64,000 nucleotides of DNA from Isochrysis galbana. Its lineage: Eukaryota; Haptophyta; Isochrysidales; Isochrysidaceae. Positions 44,595 through 54,528 of this stretch are shown one piece after another (position 1 is the stretch's first letter; each line of letters begins with the position of its first letter). The translations under genes were made by a program, and so were the position numbers. Below the pieces are notes generated by a model, which was not told where the DNA came from, did not search any database, and saw only the letters and a list, made by a program, of their open reading frames with translations. Location: positions 2,648,215 to 2,712,214 of the forward strand of contig CM030938.1 in NCBI GenBank assembly GCA_018136815.1. The letters are read 5' to 3'.

Positions 44595-47030
44595 ATGCGC
44601 GGAGCTGCCCGTGCCCGGCGGATGCTTGACAGGCTTCGGCTCGCACCCGAGGTCGAGGTGGGCCCTGTCGAGTACAAGCTGCAGCTGCTCCAGCCGAGCG
44701 CCGGGCGGCTGCAGCAGCTCGTCACTCAGCTCCACTACAGGCTCGCAGAAGGAGGTGGGCGTGCCACTTACCTGCTCGGGGTGGGCGACGACGGGGTCCT
44801 ACGTGGACTCCGTCGCGAGCAGATGGACGCCTCGCTCCTCACGCTTCGAGATATGTGTGCGCAGCTCTCGGCGAGGGTGACAGAGCGGAGGGAGAGGATC
44901 GTTGCCGACAGCCGCGTGGTCGCTGAACTGTGCATCGAGCAGCTGGCCGATGCCTCGCAGCTCGAGGTGCGGCTTGCTGTCCTCGGCGCCACGCAAGCAG
45001 GCAAGTCGACCATCGTCGCCGTGCTCTCCGGTGGGCCCTCGGTGCTGGACGATGGCAAGGGCTCAGCGCGCACACACGTGATGCGCCACCTTCATGAGCT
45101 CGAGATGGGCGCCACGTCCTCGGTAGCGCAGAAGGTGCTCGGTTTCGACAGCGAGGCGCGCCTGCTCAACTGGGCCGATGAGTTCGCCCGCACGCCCGCC
45201 GAGCTCTGCGAGGCGTCCACTCGGCTGCTCACGCTGCTCGACCTGTGCGGCGAGGAGCGCTTTCTCCGTACAACGCTCTTCGGCCTCACGGCTCACGCCC
45301 CATGCTCAGCGCTGCTGTGCGTCGGAGCGGACACGGGCATCACCGCTACAACGCGGCTGCATGCGGCGCTTGCCTTCGCGCTTGACCTTCCTGTGCTGGC
45401 GCTCATCTCCAAGGCCGATCTGGTTGACGAGGCTGGCCTCCGCACGGTGTCCGAGAGCGTCCTACAGCTCTTGTCCGAACACGGCTTTCCCTCGCCAATG
45501 CTCCTTCGCACTGAGGAGGACCTCACGCTCGCCGAGCTGCCCTTGGCCCCCCAGTCGTCCCTCGGCGTACCCCACCATGAAGACCACGCTCAACATGTGA
45601 TGACGCAGCTCGCCCGCGACGGCAGCGGGCTCTCATGCGATGAGTCGGCTCGGCGGTGCAAATGTGGAAGCCCGCGTAGCTGTTCATGCCACAAATGCAT
45701 GAGGGGCGAGCCCACCGAGAGCCTCGGGGTTGCCACCATCGAGATGGAATGCAGAGCGGGCGCCGCCTCGACTGGCGCCTCGGCTGAAACTCCCTCCACT
45801 GGGCGCAGCGCCACTGGAAGCTGCTCCATGAGCCGGAGTCCAGGGAGCAACAGCCACGAAGACCTCTTGCCTTGCGAGGGGCGGTCGGGACCATCCGTCG
45901 CGTCCACTCCTGTTCTCGCGGTATCGGCGCGCACTGGCGCCGGCCTTTCGTTGTTGATTCGTCTACTTGGGCGCATGCCTGTCCGGGACTGGTCTGAGCA
46001 CCGGCGCGAACCCCTCATGGTGGCGGTCGACGGCTGCCACGCTCCAGCATACGCTCAACCGGTGCTAAAGGAGAATGACCCGTGGGCAAGCACCCCAATA
46101 CCGGAGCAAGTGGTCGATGCGGCGCAGGGGCCCCAAGGACCGGTGGTGTCGGGAACATTGCTTCGAGGCTGCCTACACGCAAACGGGCACGAGGACGCTC
46201 GCGCCGAATCTAGAGACCTTCCGCGAGAGTGCTCGGCACACGTCCTCGGCCAATCGTCCACTATGGAGGCACTTCACTACGCAAATGACCCACCATCTCA
46301 CGGTGAGCTGAATCCCAATTCGTCCAAATCCCCTTCTCTCTTCATTGGCCCGGATGCCGAAGGTCGGTGGATGCCGGCAACGGTGCGCCGCATCAAGTAC
46401 AAGGATCTCACCACCCGCAGCGCGACTGCGGGCCAGTCGGCAACCTTCAATCTGCATTTGGAGGGGGGTTTTGGCAAAGTAAGACGGGGGATGGTGCTTG
46501 TGGACGCATCTTTCCATCCTCTGCCAATCCCTTGCTGGGAGTTTGAGGCTGTGGTCATGGGTGTCCATTTGCCGATTGATCTTGCAGCGGGTGCGGAACT
46601 CGTTATTCATTGCCTAGGCGTAAAGCAGGCAGTGCGGCTTCAAAGACCACCTGCAGCTTGCGGGCCCGACAACGACCCAGTGCGCTCAGATAGGATGTCA
46701 ATGGCGAACCCGAGGAGAAGGGGCCGTACGGATAGGAACAACCACGACCCGGTTTGTGAACCCCATGGAATGTGCGGCGGTGGCAATACCAAGAGCCTGG
46801 CGAAGTCGAGCGTCAAGCTTTTGACCCGAAATATGACTAGGCGGCTACGATTCCGCTTCGTGCACAGGGCCGAAGTCCTCATACCAGGCACAGCGTGCAT
46901 TTTGCGCCGCGGTGCGGTCGGAGCACCCGCCGACCTGAGCCTTGTTGTCGGACGGATTCTGGCTCCTTTAAAGTCTGATCCCCAATGTATCGCAATGCCG
47001 CAAGGGGCGCTCGTCACTGAGGGGCTTTGA
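44595..47030 (+). CDS. GTPBP1/GTPBP2-type translational GTPase
   Basis: The 811-residue protein starts at the ATG at 44595 after an AG-rich leader. It follows the GTPBP1/2 layout. An N-terminal domain (YLLGVGDDGVLRGL, RVTERRERIVADSRVVAELC) precedes the G domain, with G1 GATQAGKST (131-139), an HELEMGATSSV switch-region motif, G3 DLCGEERF (from 216) and G4 SKADLVD (from 272). Beta-barrel domains follow: FIGPDAEGRWMPATVRRIKYK, GGFGKVRRGMVLVDAS and RLRFRFVHRAEVLIPGTACI. GTPBP1/2 proteins are elongation-factor-like GTPases linked to ribosome rescue and mRNA decay. The G3 motif departs from the usual DLAGHEKY. A Cys-rich insert (RRCKCGSPRSCSCHKC) and serine-rich insert of about 130 residues interrupt the G domain, which is longer than in typical members. 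Confidence 0.88.
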   Translation: MRGAARARRMLDRLRLAPEVEVGPVEYKLQLLQPSAGRLQQLVTQLHYRLAEGGGRATYLLGVGDDGVLRGLRREQMDASLLTLRDMCAQLSARVTERRERIVADSRVVAELCIEQLADASQLEVRLAVLGATQAGKSTIVAVLSGGPSVLDDGKGSARTHVMRHLHELEMGATSSVAQKVLGFDSEARLLNWADEFARTPAELCEASTRLLTLLDLCGEERFLRTTLFGLTAHAPCSALLCVGADTGITATTRLHAALAFALDLPVLALISKADLVDEAGLRTVSESVLQLLSEHGFPSPMLLRTEEDLTLAELPLAPQSSLGVPHHEDHAQHVMTQLARDGSGLSCDESARRCKCGSPRSCSCHKCMRGEPTESLGVATIEMECRAGAASTGASAETPSTGRSATGSCSMSRSPGSNSHEDLLPCEGRSGPSVASTPVLAVSARTGAGLSLLIRLLGRMPVRDWSEHRREPLMVAVDGCHAPAYAQPVLKENDPWASTPIPEQVVDAAQGPQGPVVSGTLLRGCLHANGHEDARAESRDLPRECSAHVLGQSSTMEALHYANDPPSHGELNPNSSKSPSLFIGPDAEGRWMPATVRRIKYKDLTTRSATAGQSATFNLHLEGGFGKVRRGMVLVDASFHPLPIPCWEFEAVVMGVHLPIDLAAGAELVIHCLGVKQAVRLQRPPAACGPDNDPVRSDRMSMANPRRRGRTDRNNHDPVCEPHGMCGGGNTKSLAKSSVKLLTRNMTRRLRFRFVHRAEVLIPGTACILRRGAVGAPADLSLVVGRILAPLKSDPQCIAMPQGALVTEGL

Positions 47031-47496
47031 CATATGGTTTCCGTGATATCTTTTCCTGCTTCTCAACGTCCAGTTTGGCCATTTTCAAAGCATAAGGTTA
47101 GCATCTCTTAACTAAAATATATATCTGAAGATTCTGGCTACAACTGCTAGCAACAAAGGCCCATCGGCCATCGCATTCACGGTGCTGACTCACGCAATCG
47201 GCTAGAAGGCAAGAACAGTCACCGCGATGTCCCACAGTGGACCCTATCGCCACGAGGTGCTGCCCAACCCCGCCACTCCCACAACCCGAGCCCCCAAGTA
47301 GCGCACAAGGGAAGAAGGGAAGGAGCCGCAAGGCGGGTTGGGGGGGCAAGTAAGGGTCACAGGTCACAGGCGTGGCTACAAAGCAGAGTCTCAAAGCCAC
47401 GCGCGAGGCAAGAATATTACTACTACTAAAAGGTTTTTTTTCGGAGCCCGGAGGGAACGAGGCGCCTCGCCCATGGCCGAGCCTGTGCCTGTGCAT
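47031..47496. repeat. Dispersed repeat tail
   Basis: Positions 47270-47420 (CCACAACCCGAGCCCCCAAG ... AGCCACGCGCGAGGCAAGAA, abbreviated) match 8450-8590 and 39640-39850. The tail ends with ATATTACTACTACTAAAAGG. Positions 47031-47160 are the GTPase 3' flank, with nothing recognised. Confidence 0.5.
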
Positions 47497-49230
47497 AAAG
47501 CTTAGTCGTAAAAAAAAAACCTTTTAAATTTCTCGCCTCGCGCGTGGCCATGGGTTTAAGTACTGTAGCCACGCCCATTTTCCCTTCCTCTCCCTCACTT
47601 CCCGCCTTGCGGCGACTCCCCTCGTGCTCTACTTAGGGGCCCAGGTTGCGGGGGGGGTGGGGGCGGGCGGGGTGTACCGGCCCCCGGTGTTCTGTTCTCT
47701 CCTTCCTCCTGTGCCTCCGGGTGGCCAGCTGAAACTGTCTTGCGGACACTGTTGTCTCGTCGATGGTGAGTTGTCTTTCGCTTGTCGCGTTGTCGTTTTC
47801 GCGTGTGTTTTGTCCGGGGGGGGGGGGGAGATGTGTTCCGGCCTCAGGCCAGTCTTTCGGCGAGGCCGAGTGCTGTCGCCACGAGGCCGAGGTTGTCGTT
47901 CATCTGGAGCTTGCCCTTGTCGTCTTCTGTGAATATGGGTGTGCTGAGCTCTGACGGTTTTTTAATTTTAGGTTTTCTGCCCCGGGCCGCCGTGCGGGTG
48001 CGCACTAGGCGATGGGCGTCTAGTCGGGCAAGTCCTCTCACCAGGATAGTGAACCTTGTCAGTGTGGATTCTAGAGTAGGTATGTAGTGATACTCGTATG
48101 ACTCGAATTCCACTCTGTAAAAGTCTCTTATTAAATCTTATTATGTATCTCCAAGCTATTATGTATAGAGCTTTTAGGCTGTCGGGGGTGGTCGCGTTCG
48201 GGTATGCAAATAGCCTATCCTTTGTTTTCTGCTTTCTTGACCTGTTTGCGTCCGGGGTATAGTCGGCGATTGCATCTATGGCGTCAAAGATTTTCCTCGT
48301 CGCGGGGCACCACGCTAGGTGGCATGAGTCCTCCCGGTAACGGTTGCACAGCCTGCAAGTTTCCGATGGGCTGGTCCTAAATCTATTTCTGGTGCCTATC
48401 CTCCTATGAGTGATGTGCTTGAAGTGTGGGTGTTTGTCTGTGTGTTTCAACAGCGGCAGGGTGTATAGCTTGGCTATGTGCCTCCAGTCATCTTTCGTGA
48501 TGTCGAGGCGTTTCGCCCATGCCTCTCTTGCTGGTTGTGGCGCGTTAGGGCGCATCTTTTTGAGCGCTTCTTTGGTGATGTCGGGAACCGTAATCGCGTC
48601 GAGCGCGATTTTTCCTTTGCGAATGGCGTATTCGTCAGCCAGCGGGTATTCCATGTATTTTGGTCCCTTGTATCCGTTCTCCCGCGGTGGGGAGGTCAGT
48701 GTTGCCGGTAGGGGGTGGTGAGGAGTCGGGGGGAGTGTTGTTCGTGCGTGGCGTCTGGGCGTCGTGCCTGTCAGTCTCCCTCTGTGTGGACAGAGTTGTG
48801 TATGCGCATTTGAGATGTTGGTGTTTGTCAATGTGTTGTGCCCATGAGGGCCACCCAGCCTTAAGCCGCGCCGCCGAGGCGGCGCGGCCCTGGCCAGGGT
48901 GAGAGGGGCCGCTGCCATAAGGCATGCCCATTGGAGCGTCGGTCTTGTCCGCATGATGCTGTTCTTCTGTGGCCTGCAGTCTGCTGCCTCCCATGGGGGA
49001 GGCCAGCATGGCTGCTGTGGGTGGTGTGGCCAGGGCCACGGGCCGTGTGGTGCGACGCGGGTCGCACGCACCTGCTCGGCCTCTGAGGGTGGGCGCGGTC
49101 GCTTCGCCAGCGACTGGTCCATGGGGGCAGGGGGGCCGCCCTCGGCGGGGGGCCCGAAAGAGAGGGGAGTCGCGCCGGCGCGCTCCATCGCGTCCAACTA
49201 TAAAGTTAGTTGAAAGCTTAGTCGTAAAAA
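47497..49230 (-). mobile_element. 1.7-kb LINE-related element with perfect 18-bp target duplication
   Basis: AAAGCTTAGTCGTAAAAA is present at 47498-47515 and 49213-49230 and brackets a 1697-bp insert (47516-49212). On its coding strand the element begins with a palindromic edge, CAACTAACTTTATAGTTG, and immediately an ATG ORF. It ends with GCGCGAGGCGAGAAATTTAA and a T-rich tract. These are the same kinds of ends as the 61750-62499 element. The long duplication suggests target-primed insertion. Confidence 0.8.
47968..49188 (-). CDS. LINE-derived ORF with zinc-finger tail, no reverse transcriptase
   Basis: The intact 406-residue frame starts at the ATG at 49188, about 25 bp inside the element. 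The first half is Pro-, Arg- and His-rich. The second half (PLADEYAIRKGKIALDAITV, REAWAKRLDITKDDWRHI, HITHRRIGTRNRF) leads to CRLCNRYREDSCHLAWCPAT. This C-x2-C...H-x3-C arrangement resembles the zinc-binding segment after the reverse transcriptase of LINEs (zf-RVT). A basic helical tail follows. No polymerase or endonuclease domain is present, so the element depends on another source for enzymes, or the ORF is an internally deleted LINE ORF. The open frame suggests a recent copy. Confidence 0.65.
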   Translation of the reverse strand: MERAGATPLSFGPPAEGGPPAPMDQSLAKRPRPPSEAEQVRATRVAPHGPWPWPHHPQQPCWPPPWEAADCRPQKNSIMRTRPTLQWACLMAAAPLTLARAAPPRRRGLRLGGPHGHNTLTNTNISNAHTQLCPHRGRLTGTTPRRHARTTLPPTPHHPLPATLTSPPRENGYKGPKYMEYPLADEYAIRKGKIALDAITVPDITKEALKKMRPNAPQPAREAWAKRLDITKDDWRHIAKLYTLPLLKHTDKHPHFKHITHRRIGTRNRFRTSPSETCRLCNRYREDSCHLAWCPATRKIFDAIDAIADYTPDANRSRKQKTKDRLFAYPNATTPDSLKALYIIAWRYIIRFNKRLLQSGIRVIRVSLHTYSRIHTDKVHYPGERTCPTRRPSPSAHPHGGPGQKT

Positions 49231-49870
49231 CCTTATAGTAGTAGTAGTAGTATTCTTACCACCGCACATGCGGCCGTGGACCAACTACTACTTTAACGCA
49301 AGAGCAAATTTCTACACCCCCACTCCCCCGGCCCTTCCCCTCCCGCAATCAGGCGATTCCCCCCGTACACTACTAGGGGATAGGGGGAAAGGGCTTAGAT
49401 ATGGTCCGGCGGCCCGCGCCCCCCCCCGCCCCCCCCCGGTGATCTCCCCCCCCTCTTCCTCCCGTGTCCCGGGTAGGTGGCGGCCTCAGTCCCGACTTAT
49501 CCTGTAAACATGCGCGGGACTTACCTATTTTTCGGTGGGCGAAGCTCCCCCTTCTCCGCGCTCTCTCAGCTGCCCTCTGGCGGCCCCTGGAGGCTCTTGG
49601 AGGCCCCCACTCTGCATCTATCTGCCTGTCGACCAGGGGGGGCGAGGGGGGTTGGAGCGATGGGCTGGCCACGACAGGCCAGGGCGAGCGAGCACAGGCG
49701 AGCCTACCAGGGAGAGAGTGGGTCAGTAGGGTAGTCTGCTCCTGGCAAGCCATAAGGCATGCCAGGAGCATGGGTGGCTCCTCCCCCATGGCAGGGGAGG
49801 AGTGGAGAGAGGGGGGCGCTCGTGCCCCCCCCTGAGCGAACTAAGTATAAACTTAGTTGCATAAACTCAG
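49231..49870 (-). mobile_element. Palindrome-edged 0.75-kb repeat, copy abutting the LINE element
   Basis: It runs from GTAGTATTCTTACCACCGCA through the CCCGTACACTACTAGGGG, ATATGGTCCGGC, CTTATCCTGTAAACATGCGC and GGCAAGCCATAAGGCATGCC blocks to GAACTAAGTATAAACTTAGT (49839-49858). The same order is seen in 61750-62499 (inverse) and 52085-53300. It lies directly against the right target duplication of the LINE element. Confidence 0.8.
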
Positions 49871-50106
49871 TCGTAGAGTACCCCAAGCGTAATAAGGGAA
49901 GGGGGGGGGGGGGCAAATAGGGGGCCAAAATAGCGCATGAAGCTCAAGCATCATCGCTCACAACATATTGCATAACATTGCACATGCACTCAGGTTGGCA
50001 CCGTAAGATGTAAGATGGCGGTCACGCACGACGCACGATATTATTTGTATGCTTGTGGATTCTGTACACATGGTCTGTATGGACCTTCGACTGGGATGTT
50101 GATCTG

Positions 50107-51912
50107 CTATGCCATATCTTGTATCCGCTGCTGCTTGGTTCTAACATTTGAGATCCCCAATGCGAGGACAATAATCTCGCCGCCCTCCCGCAGTTGAAGA
50201 TCCTCACGTCGGATAAATTGTGGAAAACCGTGACCAGAGCTCTTCTTGTACAAATTGGCTGTGCCGTCCGTGACGACGCGCTGGTAGACAACACCATTTC
50301 GGCCAACCACAGCGAGAGAGAAGTCGGCCGTCATAAGAGTGCCGAAGTCTCGTGCGGGGGCCAGATAGACGCCAATGTGCTCCCTTCCAGCGGACGCCGA
50401 CGGCGGACGAACCCAAAGGCGCCATTTGTGGCCAGCAGCACGAAAAGTAGGTCCAATGACCATCGGTTCCAGCCTCTCATCCAGTTGTGAAATCCGAAGC
50501 ACTCCATCTGCGTCTGCCAAAGCATCGACTGTGGCCTCGATGTGTGCAGGGCTTAGAAGTGGACTGGGGCGGTGCAATGGCATCGGCATCGTAGACTTCG
50601 CGATGTTGTTCTCATTGGAAGAAAGCGACGCGGCAAGCTCCATAGAAGAACGTGCCGCACAACGTGGGAGTCCCTCGAGCGTGTTTCGCGAGCAGGCACC
50701 GCATAGACCAGATTGCATGACATGCAGCATCTCCCGAGCGGCGCGCTGAAGAGTGTATGCGGCGGCCAATCTGCGATGCAGCATCGACGTACAAACATAG
50801 GTGCGCGCGCACTTCTGCACAATAATTGCTGCTGCGATGACGCGGATAGTACGGGCAGCAGTCCGTCTGGCATGCCGGCCGCGCGTCAATGCTTGCACAC
50901 GTGTCGCAGATCGAACGGGACGCCCACTGTTTGGCCTTCCCAATAGGGCAAGCAGGACTTCGTTATAATTTCGCAGCAGGCGATTCTCACTAGAAAGCTG
51001 GACGTCCTCCACATTCTCAATATGCTCTTCTCGTTGTCCGAATATGTCACCGTGGGCTGTGCCGTGCGCTTTTGTGGCAACTCCCACCTTGAGTGCAAGA
51101 TCATCTTCTCCGGTGACTGACGCACTCGAAGCTAGAGTCGGACACTCTTGCGGAGAGTCATTGCCAAGAGGGCACGTGATAGCCTTGAGCTGATCCTCAT
51201 AAAAGAGGCTGGCTTCGTCAGATTCTCGGCCCTGTAGAACCGATCTCCCCCCCGCGTGTGTACCAGGGTTTCCTGAAAAGTCATCCACAGGGAGGTTCTT
51301 CTCCTCTCCGGTCAAGCTGGTCGTCAAGGCGAATCCTAGTGAGCTTGAGGTATCGTCCGCATCACACACTGCAGCAGGTGTAACAATACCGTCAGCAAGA
51401 TCGTTCCTATTTGACGTCTCCGGTGCAGTTTCTGGAAGGCGGTAAACTCTCTCAGCGGACTGTTGAAGTTGTGCCGCGAGAAGCGAACGTGAGCCCGACG
51501 TGCCGATCGCATAGGTGGCGCGCGGCGACTCGGAATTCCTGGTCACTGCTGGTTGCCGAGCTCTGTTGGAGCCCACAACAGGCGTGATTTGCATCAAAGC
51601 CGTCTGGGCATCGGAAAAAGTGGCTGGAGGGCGACGCAGAGAGGAAACCGCCTCTCCACGCGTTGGTGTACGTTGGGCCATTTGCAGCACCCTTGGCGTC
51701 GTCTGTTGCGGTACAAGCTCACTTCCAGAAAACGTTGGCGAGGACACAATGGCAGCTGGGCTGGGCGGTGTCGGAGCCATCCCGGCAATGACTACATGAG
51801 CGCGGCCGGATGCGCGAGAAAATGGTGAAGCTAGAGGGGAGGGCGCACGCCTCGGCGCTCCCGACGTCGCTGTTCTCAACCCTGTGCAGGGAGCCGTGAG
51901 TGGAGTCTTCAT
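50107..51912 (-). CDS. IQ-motif and MATH-domain protein
   Basis: The 601-residue protein is taken from the ATG at 51912 (MKTPLTAPC); the open frame continues upstream only into repeat DNA. The first 320 residues are Ser/Thr-rich and probably disordered. Residues 330-395 contain IQ-like, basic amphipathic repeats (RVQALTRGRHARRTA, AIIVQKCARTYVCT, AYTLQRAARE) that would bind calmodulin-type light chains. The C-terminal 120 residues form a MATH/TRAF-like domain: GHKWRLWVRPPSASAGREHI, GVYLAPARDF, FSLAVVGRNG, GHGFPQFIRREDLQ. MATH domains bind peptide motifs in partners and are usually paired with BTB, RING or protease domains. No such partner is present here. A scaffold linking a calmodulin-like protein to MATH ligands is an inference. 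Confidence 0.75.
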   Translation of the reverse strand: MKTPLTAPCTGLRTATSGAPRRAPSPLASPFSRASGRAHVVIAGMAPTPPSPAAIVSSPTFSGSELVPQQTTPRVLQMAQRTPTRGEAVSSLRRPPATFSDAQTALMQITPVVGSNRARQPAVTRNSESPRATYAIGTSGSRSLLAAQLQQSAERVYRLPETAPETSNRNDLADGIVTPAAVCDADDTSSSLGFALTTSLTGEEKNLPVDDFSGNPGTHAGGRSVLQGRESDEASLFYEDQLKAITCPLGNDSPQECPTLASSASVTGEDDLALKVGVATKAHGTAHGDIFGQREEHIENVEDVQLSSENRLLRNYNEVLLALLGRPNSGRPVRSATRVQALTRGRHARRTAARTIRVIAAAIIVQKCARTYVCTSMLHRRLAAAYTLQRAAREMLHVMQSGLCGACSRNTLEGLPRCAARSSMELAASLSSNENNIAKSTMPMPLHRPSPLLSPAHIEATVDALADADGVLRISQLDERLEPMVIGPTFRAAGHKWRLWVRPPSASAGREHIGVYLAPARDFGTLMTADFSLAVVGRNGVVYQRVVTDGTANLYKKSSGHGFPQFIRREDLQLREGGEIIVLALGISNVRTKQQRIQDMA

Positions 51913-52084
51913 GTAGTGGCGAGGGCGGCGACGCCGGCCGAAGTCGCGCGAGGCAGACAGTTGGGCCGAGTTGGTTACACCTAACGCCGTCGAACCATAA
52001 CTTTCATAACCGTGGTATCGCAACGCTCGGCTTTTCTTTCCTCTCTCTCTTCCTTCAAGGGTTTTTATAAAGTTAAAGTTGGAA
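51913..52084. other. Upstream region of the IQ-MATH gene
   Basis: A short spacer lies between the start codon and the repeat insertion at about 52085. The repeat may have displaced the native promoter. Confidence 0.4.
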
Positions 52085-53300
52085 AAGGGCTTAAACTTCA
52101 TACTACTAATATTCTTACCGCACTCGCGGCGAATGGAACCACTACCTACACGTAGCATACTTTCTACACCCCCACTCCCCCGGCCCTTCCCCCCCGCCAT
52201 CAGGCGGCTCCCCCCGTGCACTACTAGGGGGATAGGGGTGAAGGGCTTAGATATGGTCCGGTGGCCCGCGCCCCCCCCCCCCCCCCCCGGTGATCCGTTC
52301 CCCCTTCCTCCTACGCCACCTGGGCTCGCGGCTCGCGGCCGACTCTGTCTCGACTTATCCAGGAAACAGGCGCGAGACTTACCGATTTTTCGGTGAGCGG
52401 AGCTCACGCTCCGCCCACCCCCTTCTCCGCGCTCTCTCTCCCCTATCCTGCAGGCACGCGCGATGGCGCGCCTGCGGCAGGCGGCAGGCCTGCAGCTGCC
52501 CTCTGGCGATCCCAGGAGGCTCCTGGAGGCCAGCTCAGGGGGCAGAGGAGGCTGGGGCTGGGCCCTGGCCTCCCCTGCCTCTCCCTCGCTGGCGCTCCTG
52601 GGCCTCTGGGGCCCCCACTCTGCACCTGTCTGCCTGTCGAACAGGGGGGGAGGAGGGGTTGGAGCGATGGGCTGGCCACGACAGGCCAGGACGCGCGAGG
52701 CAGGCGTGCCTGCCAGGGAGAGAGTGGGTCAGCAGGGCAGTGGCCTCCTGGCAAGCCATCAGGCGTGCCAGGAGGATGAGTGGTTCCTCCCCCATGGCAG
52801 GGGAGGAGTGGAGAGAGGGGGGGGGCTCGTGCCTTGGGGTTGACGTAAGTTTTGTAAAAATTTTTGTCAAATTTGGGTGGTCAATCGAAATCGAATTTTT
52901 TGACCAAAATTTGGGGCCTTTCACTTGGAAAGAAACAAAACTTGGGGGGCCGCGCGGAGATTGGAAGATGCGACACGCGAGGAGAGAGAGAGGCGCAGCA
53001 GGGCGCCGGCTCACGCCCCCGCCTTGTCCCCCAGCTCACGACCCATAACATCTTTCCTCCCTAGCCTGAAGGTTTGGCATGCACGACGTGGTCCACGACG
53101 CAGTCGTCGTCGAAGGTGCGAGGGAGAGTGTTATAGGGTTATAATAGGGCAAAATATTCGAAAGCGTCAAAATTTTGATCAAAATTTAGGTGCCCAAACC
53201 TCAAATTTTGACAACAAAATTTGGGCCCTTACAAAACAAAACTTACGTCAAAGCCAACTCGTGCCCCCCCATGGGGCAACCAAGTATAAACTTAGTTGAG
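52085..53300 (-). mobile_element. Palindrome-edged repeat interrupted by a hAT-like MITE
   Basis: 52085-52833 and 53266-53300 together form one copy of the repeat seen at 61750-62499. It starts ACTAATATTCTTACCGCACT and ends CCAAGTATAAACTTAGTTG. It is split at CTCGTGCC by a 424-bp insertion with its own duplication and inverted repeats. Confidence 0.85.
52826..53265. mobile_element. MITE with 8-bp target duplication, hAT-like
   Basis: CTCGTGCC lies at 52826-52833 and 53258-53265. Between them the insert begins TTGGGGTTGACGTAAGTTTT and the reverse complement of its end begins TTGGCTTTGACGTAAGTTTT, so the inverted repeats span about 22 bp with three mismatches. The interior is AT-richer with ATTTTGACCAAAATTT-type palindromes and has no ORF. 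An 8-bp duplication is the usual mark of hAT (also of P and Merlin-type) transposition. Confidence 0.85.
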
Positions 53301-54021
53301 AATTGTATAAGGTGTAGAAAATGGCAATGGGGGGGCAAAAAAAGGGAACCTCAAGTTGCAAGTTGCATCCTCTGAGTGGTGCTTGGTGCTTGGAGTGATT
53401 CGATGGGGCAAATTGTCCTTCCCACCCTTGAACTGGGGGATGATTGCGGATCTGGCATTGGCCTTCACTGAAGAAATTGAATTTGTGTGGACGGGCCATA
53501 TGCCATATTGCCCACTTGGTCCCACCACCAGTTGTGGAAACGTGTGGCGCACTCGCACTCGCGGCAGCCACAAATTCGATGGAAAGATTTTTATCGAATT
53601 CGTCGAGTTCAATCGATGTTGTGTTGCACCCTTGAGCGTCGACGCGCGCGCTGGTGTCATGGAGATTGCGGTGACCTCTCGGCTCTCGGCGGGGGTACCA
53701 CACGCCACACGGTGTCACACGTGTGTCATACTCACACGTTCCAAATTAGAACTTAGAATTTATAGCTTATAGCGTCGTAGGACATCTTCTTAGATAGCAT
53801 TCCAAGCCACACACACCGGACGAGCCATGCGCCAACCGCGCACACCCCCATCGCGGGGTAGGGGCTCCGTTGCCGTTGAAGGGCTACGGTCCCTCAGCAC
53901 TAAGGTTATGCTAACACAACAATAAAAAAACTCTGACATAAGCTCAAAATCCCTTGATTGATTGTCGTACTCTACTCGTAATATTTTTTCGTCGGCGGAA
54001 GGGGACTGTTCGGAGGGCGCG
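53301..54021 (-). repeat. Dispersed repeat, inverse copy of 9935-10385
   Basis: Positions 53440-53945 match 9935-10385 in reverse orientation, including GTACCCCCGCCGAGAG, the CCCCGCGATGGGGG block and the TTATTGTTGTGTTAGCATAA end. TACTCTACTC at 53969 lies about 45 bp upstream of the next start codon. Confidence 0.65.
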
Positions 54022-54528
54022 ATGGGGCTTCCCGCCGGCGTGCCGGCGCTGACGACCCTCGTCGCCTGCGCCTGCACCGGCGCGCTGGTGGGATGGGCCA
54101 TGGCACGCCCAACAGAGCGTTCAGTCGCCACAGTCTCTTCGGCGATAGGGCTGCCATCCGCAGTTTTCTGGCTGTGGGCCATCCGGCGGACAGCAGCAGG
54201 TGTTCCCGACCTCGGCTGCATCTCCTTCCCAGTGGCGATCTGTGGCGCATATCTCTGCCATCCTCGTGCGCGACTATGCCTCAAGCCATCACGGCGCGTA
54301 GCCTTGTGGTCAATTGGCTGTGGGATCGTGACCGTCAACTTTGCGATCGGGGTGGCCATCGTGGCCTTTGTGCAGGGTGTAAATATGGACAGGGTGTTTC
54401 TACTTGTGTATTACATCTGTGGGACCCTGTATTGGGCCCTTGCCGGAGTGGGTGGTTGCCTGCTTTTCAGCCGCAAGATGTGGGCAGCGCGTGAAGGCGT
54501 TAGTTTCTTGCGATCTGATCCGCACTGA
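54022..54528 (+). CDS. Small polytopic membrane protein, unknown family
   Basis: The 168-residue protein starts at the ATG at 54022 (MGLPAGVPALTTLVACACTG). It has about five hydrophobic segments: ALTTLVACACTGALVGWAMA, AIGLPSAVFWLWAI, ISFPVAICGAYLC, SIGCGIVTVNFAIGVAIVAF and VFLLVYYICGTLYWALAGVG. The loops are short and basic. No signature is recognised. The open frame and membrane pattern support a real gene. The nearby repeat ends about 75 bp before the start codon, so the promoter must be very short or lie inside the repeat. Confidence 0.65.
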   Translation: MGLPAGVPALTTLVACACTGALVGWAMARPTERSVATVSSAIGLPSAVFWLWAIRRTAAGVPDLGCISFPVAICGAYLCHPRARLCLKPSRRVALWSIGCGIVTVNFAIGVAIVAFVQGVNMDRVFLLVYYICGTLYWALAGVGGCLLFSRKMWAAREGVSFLRSDPH

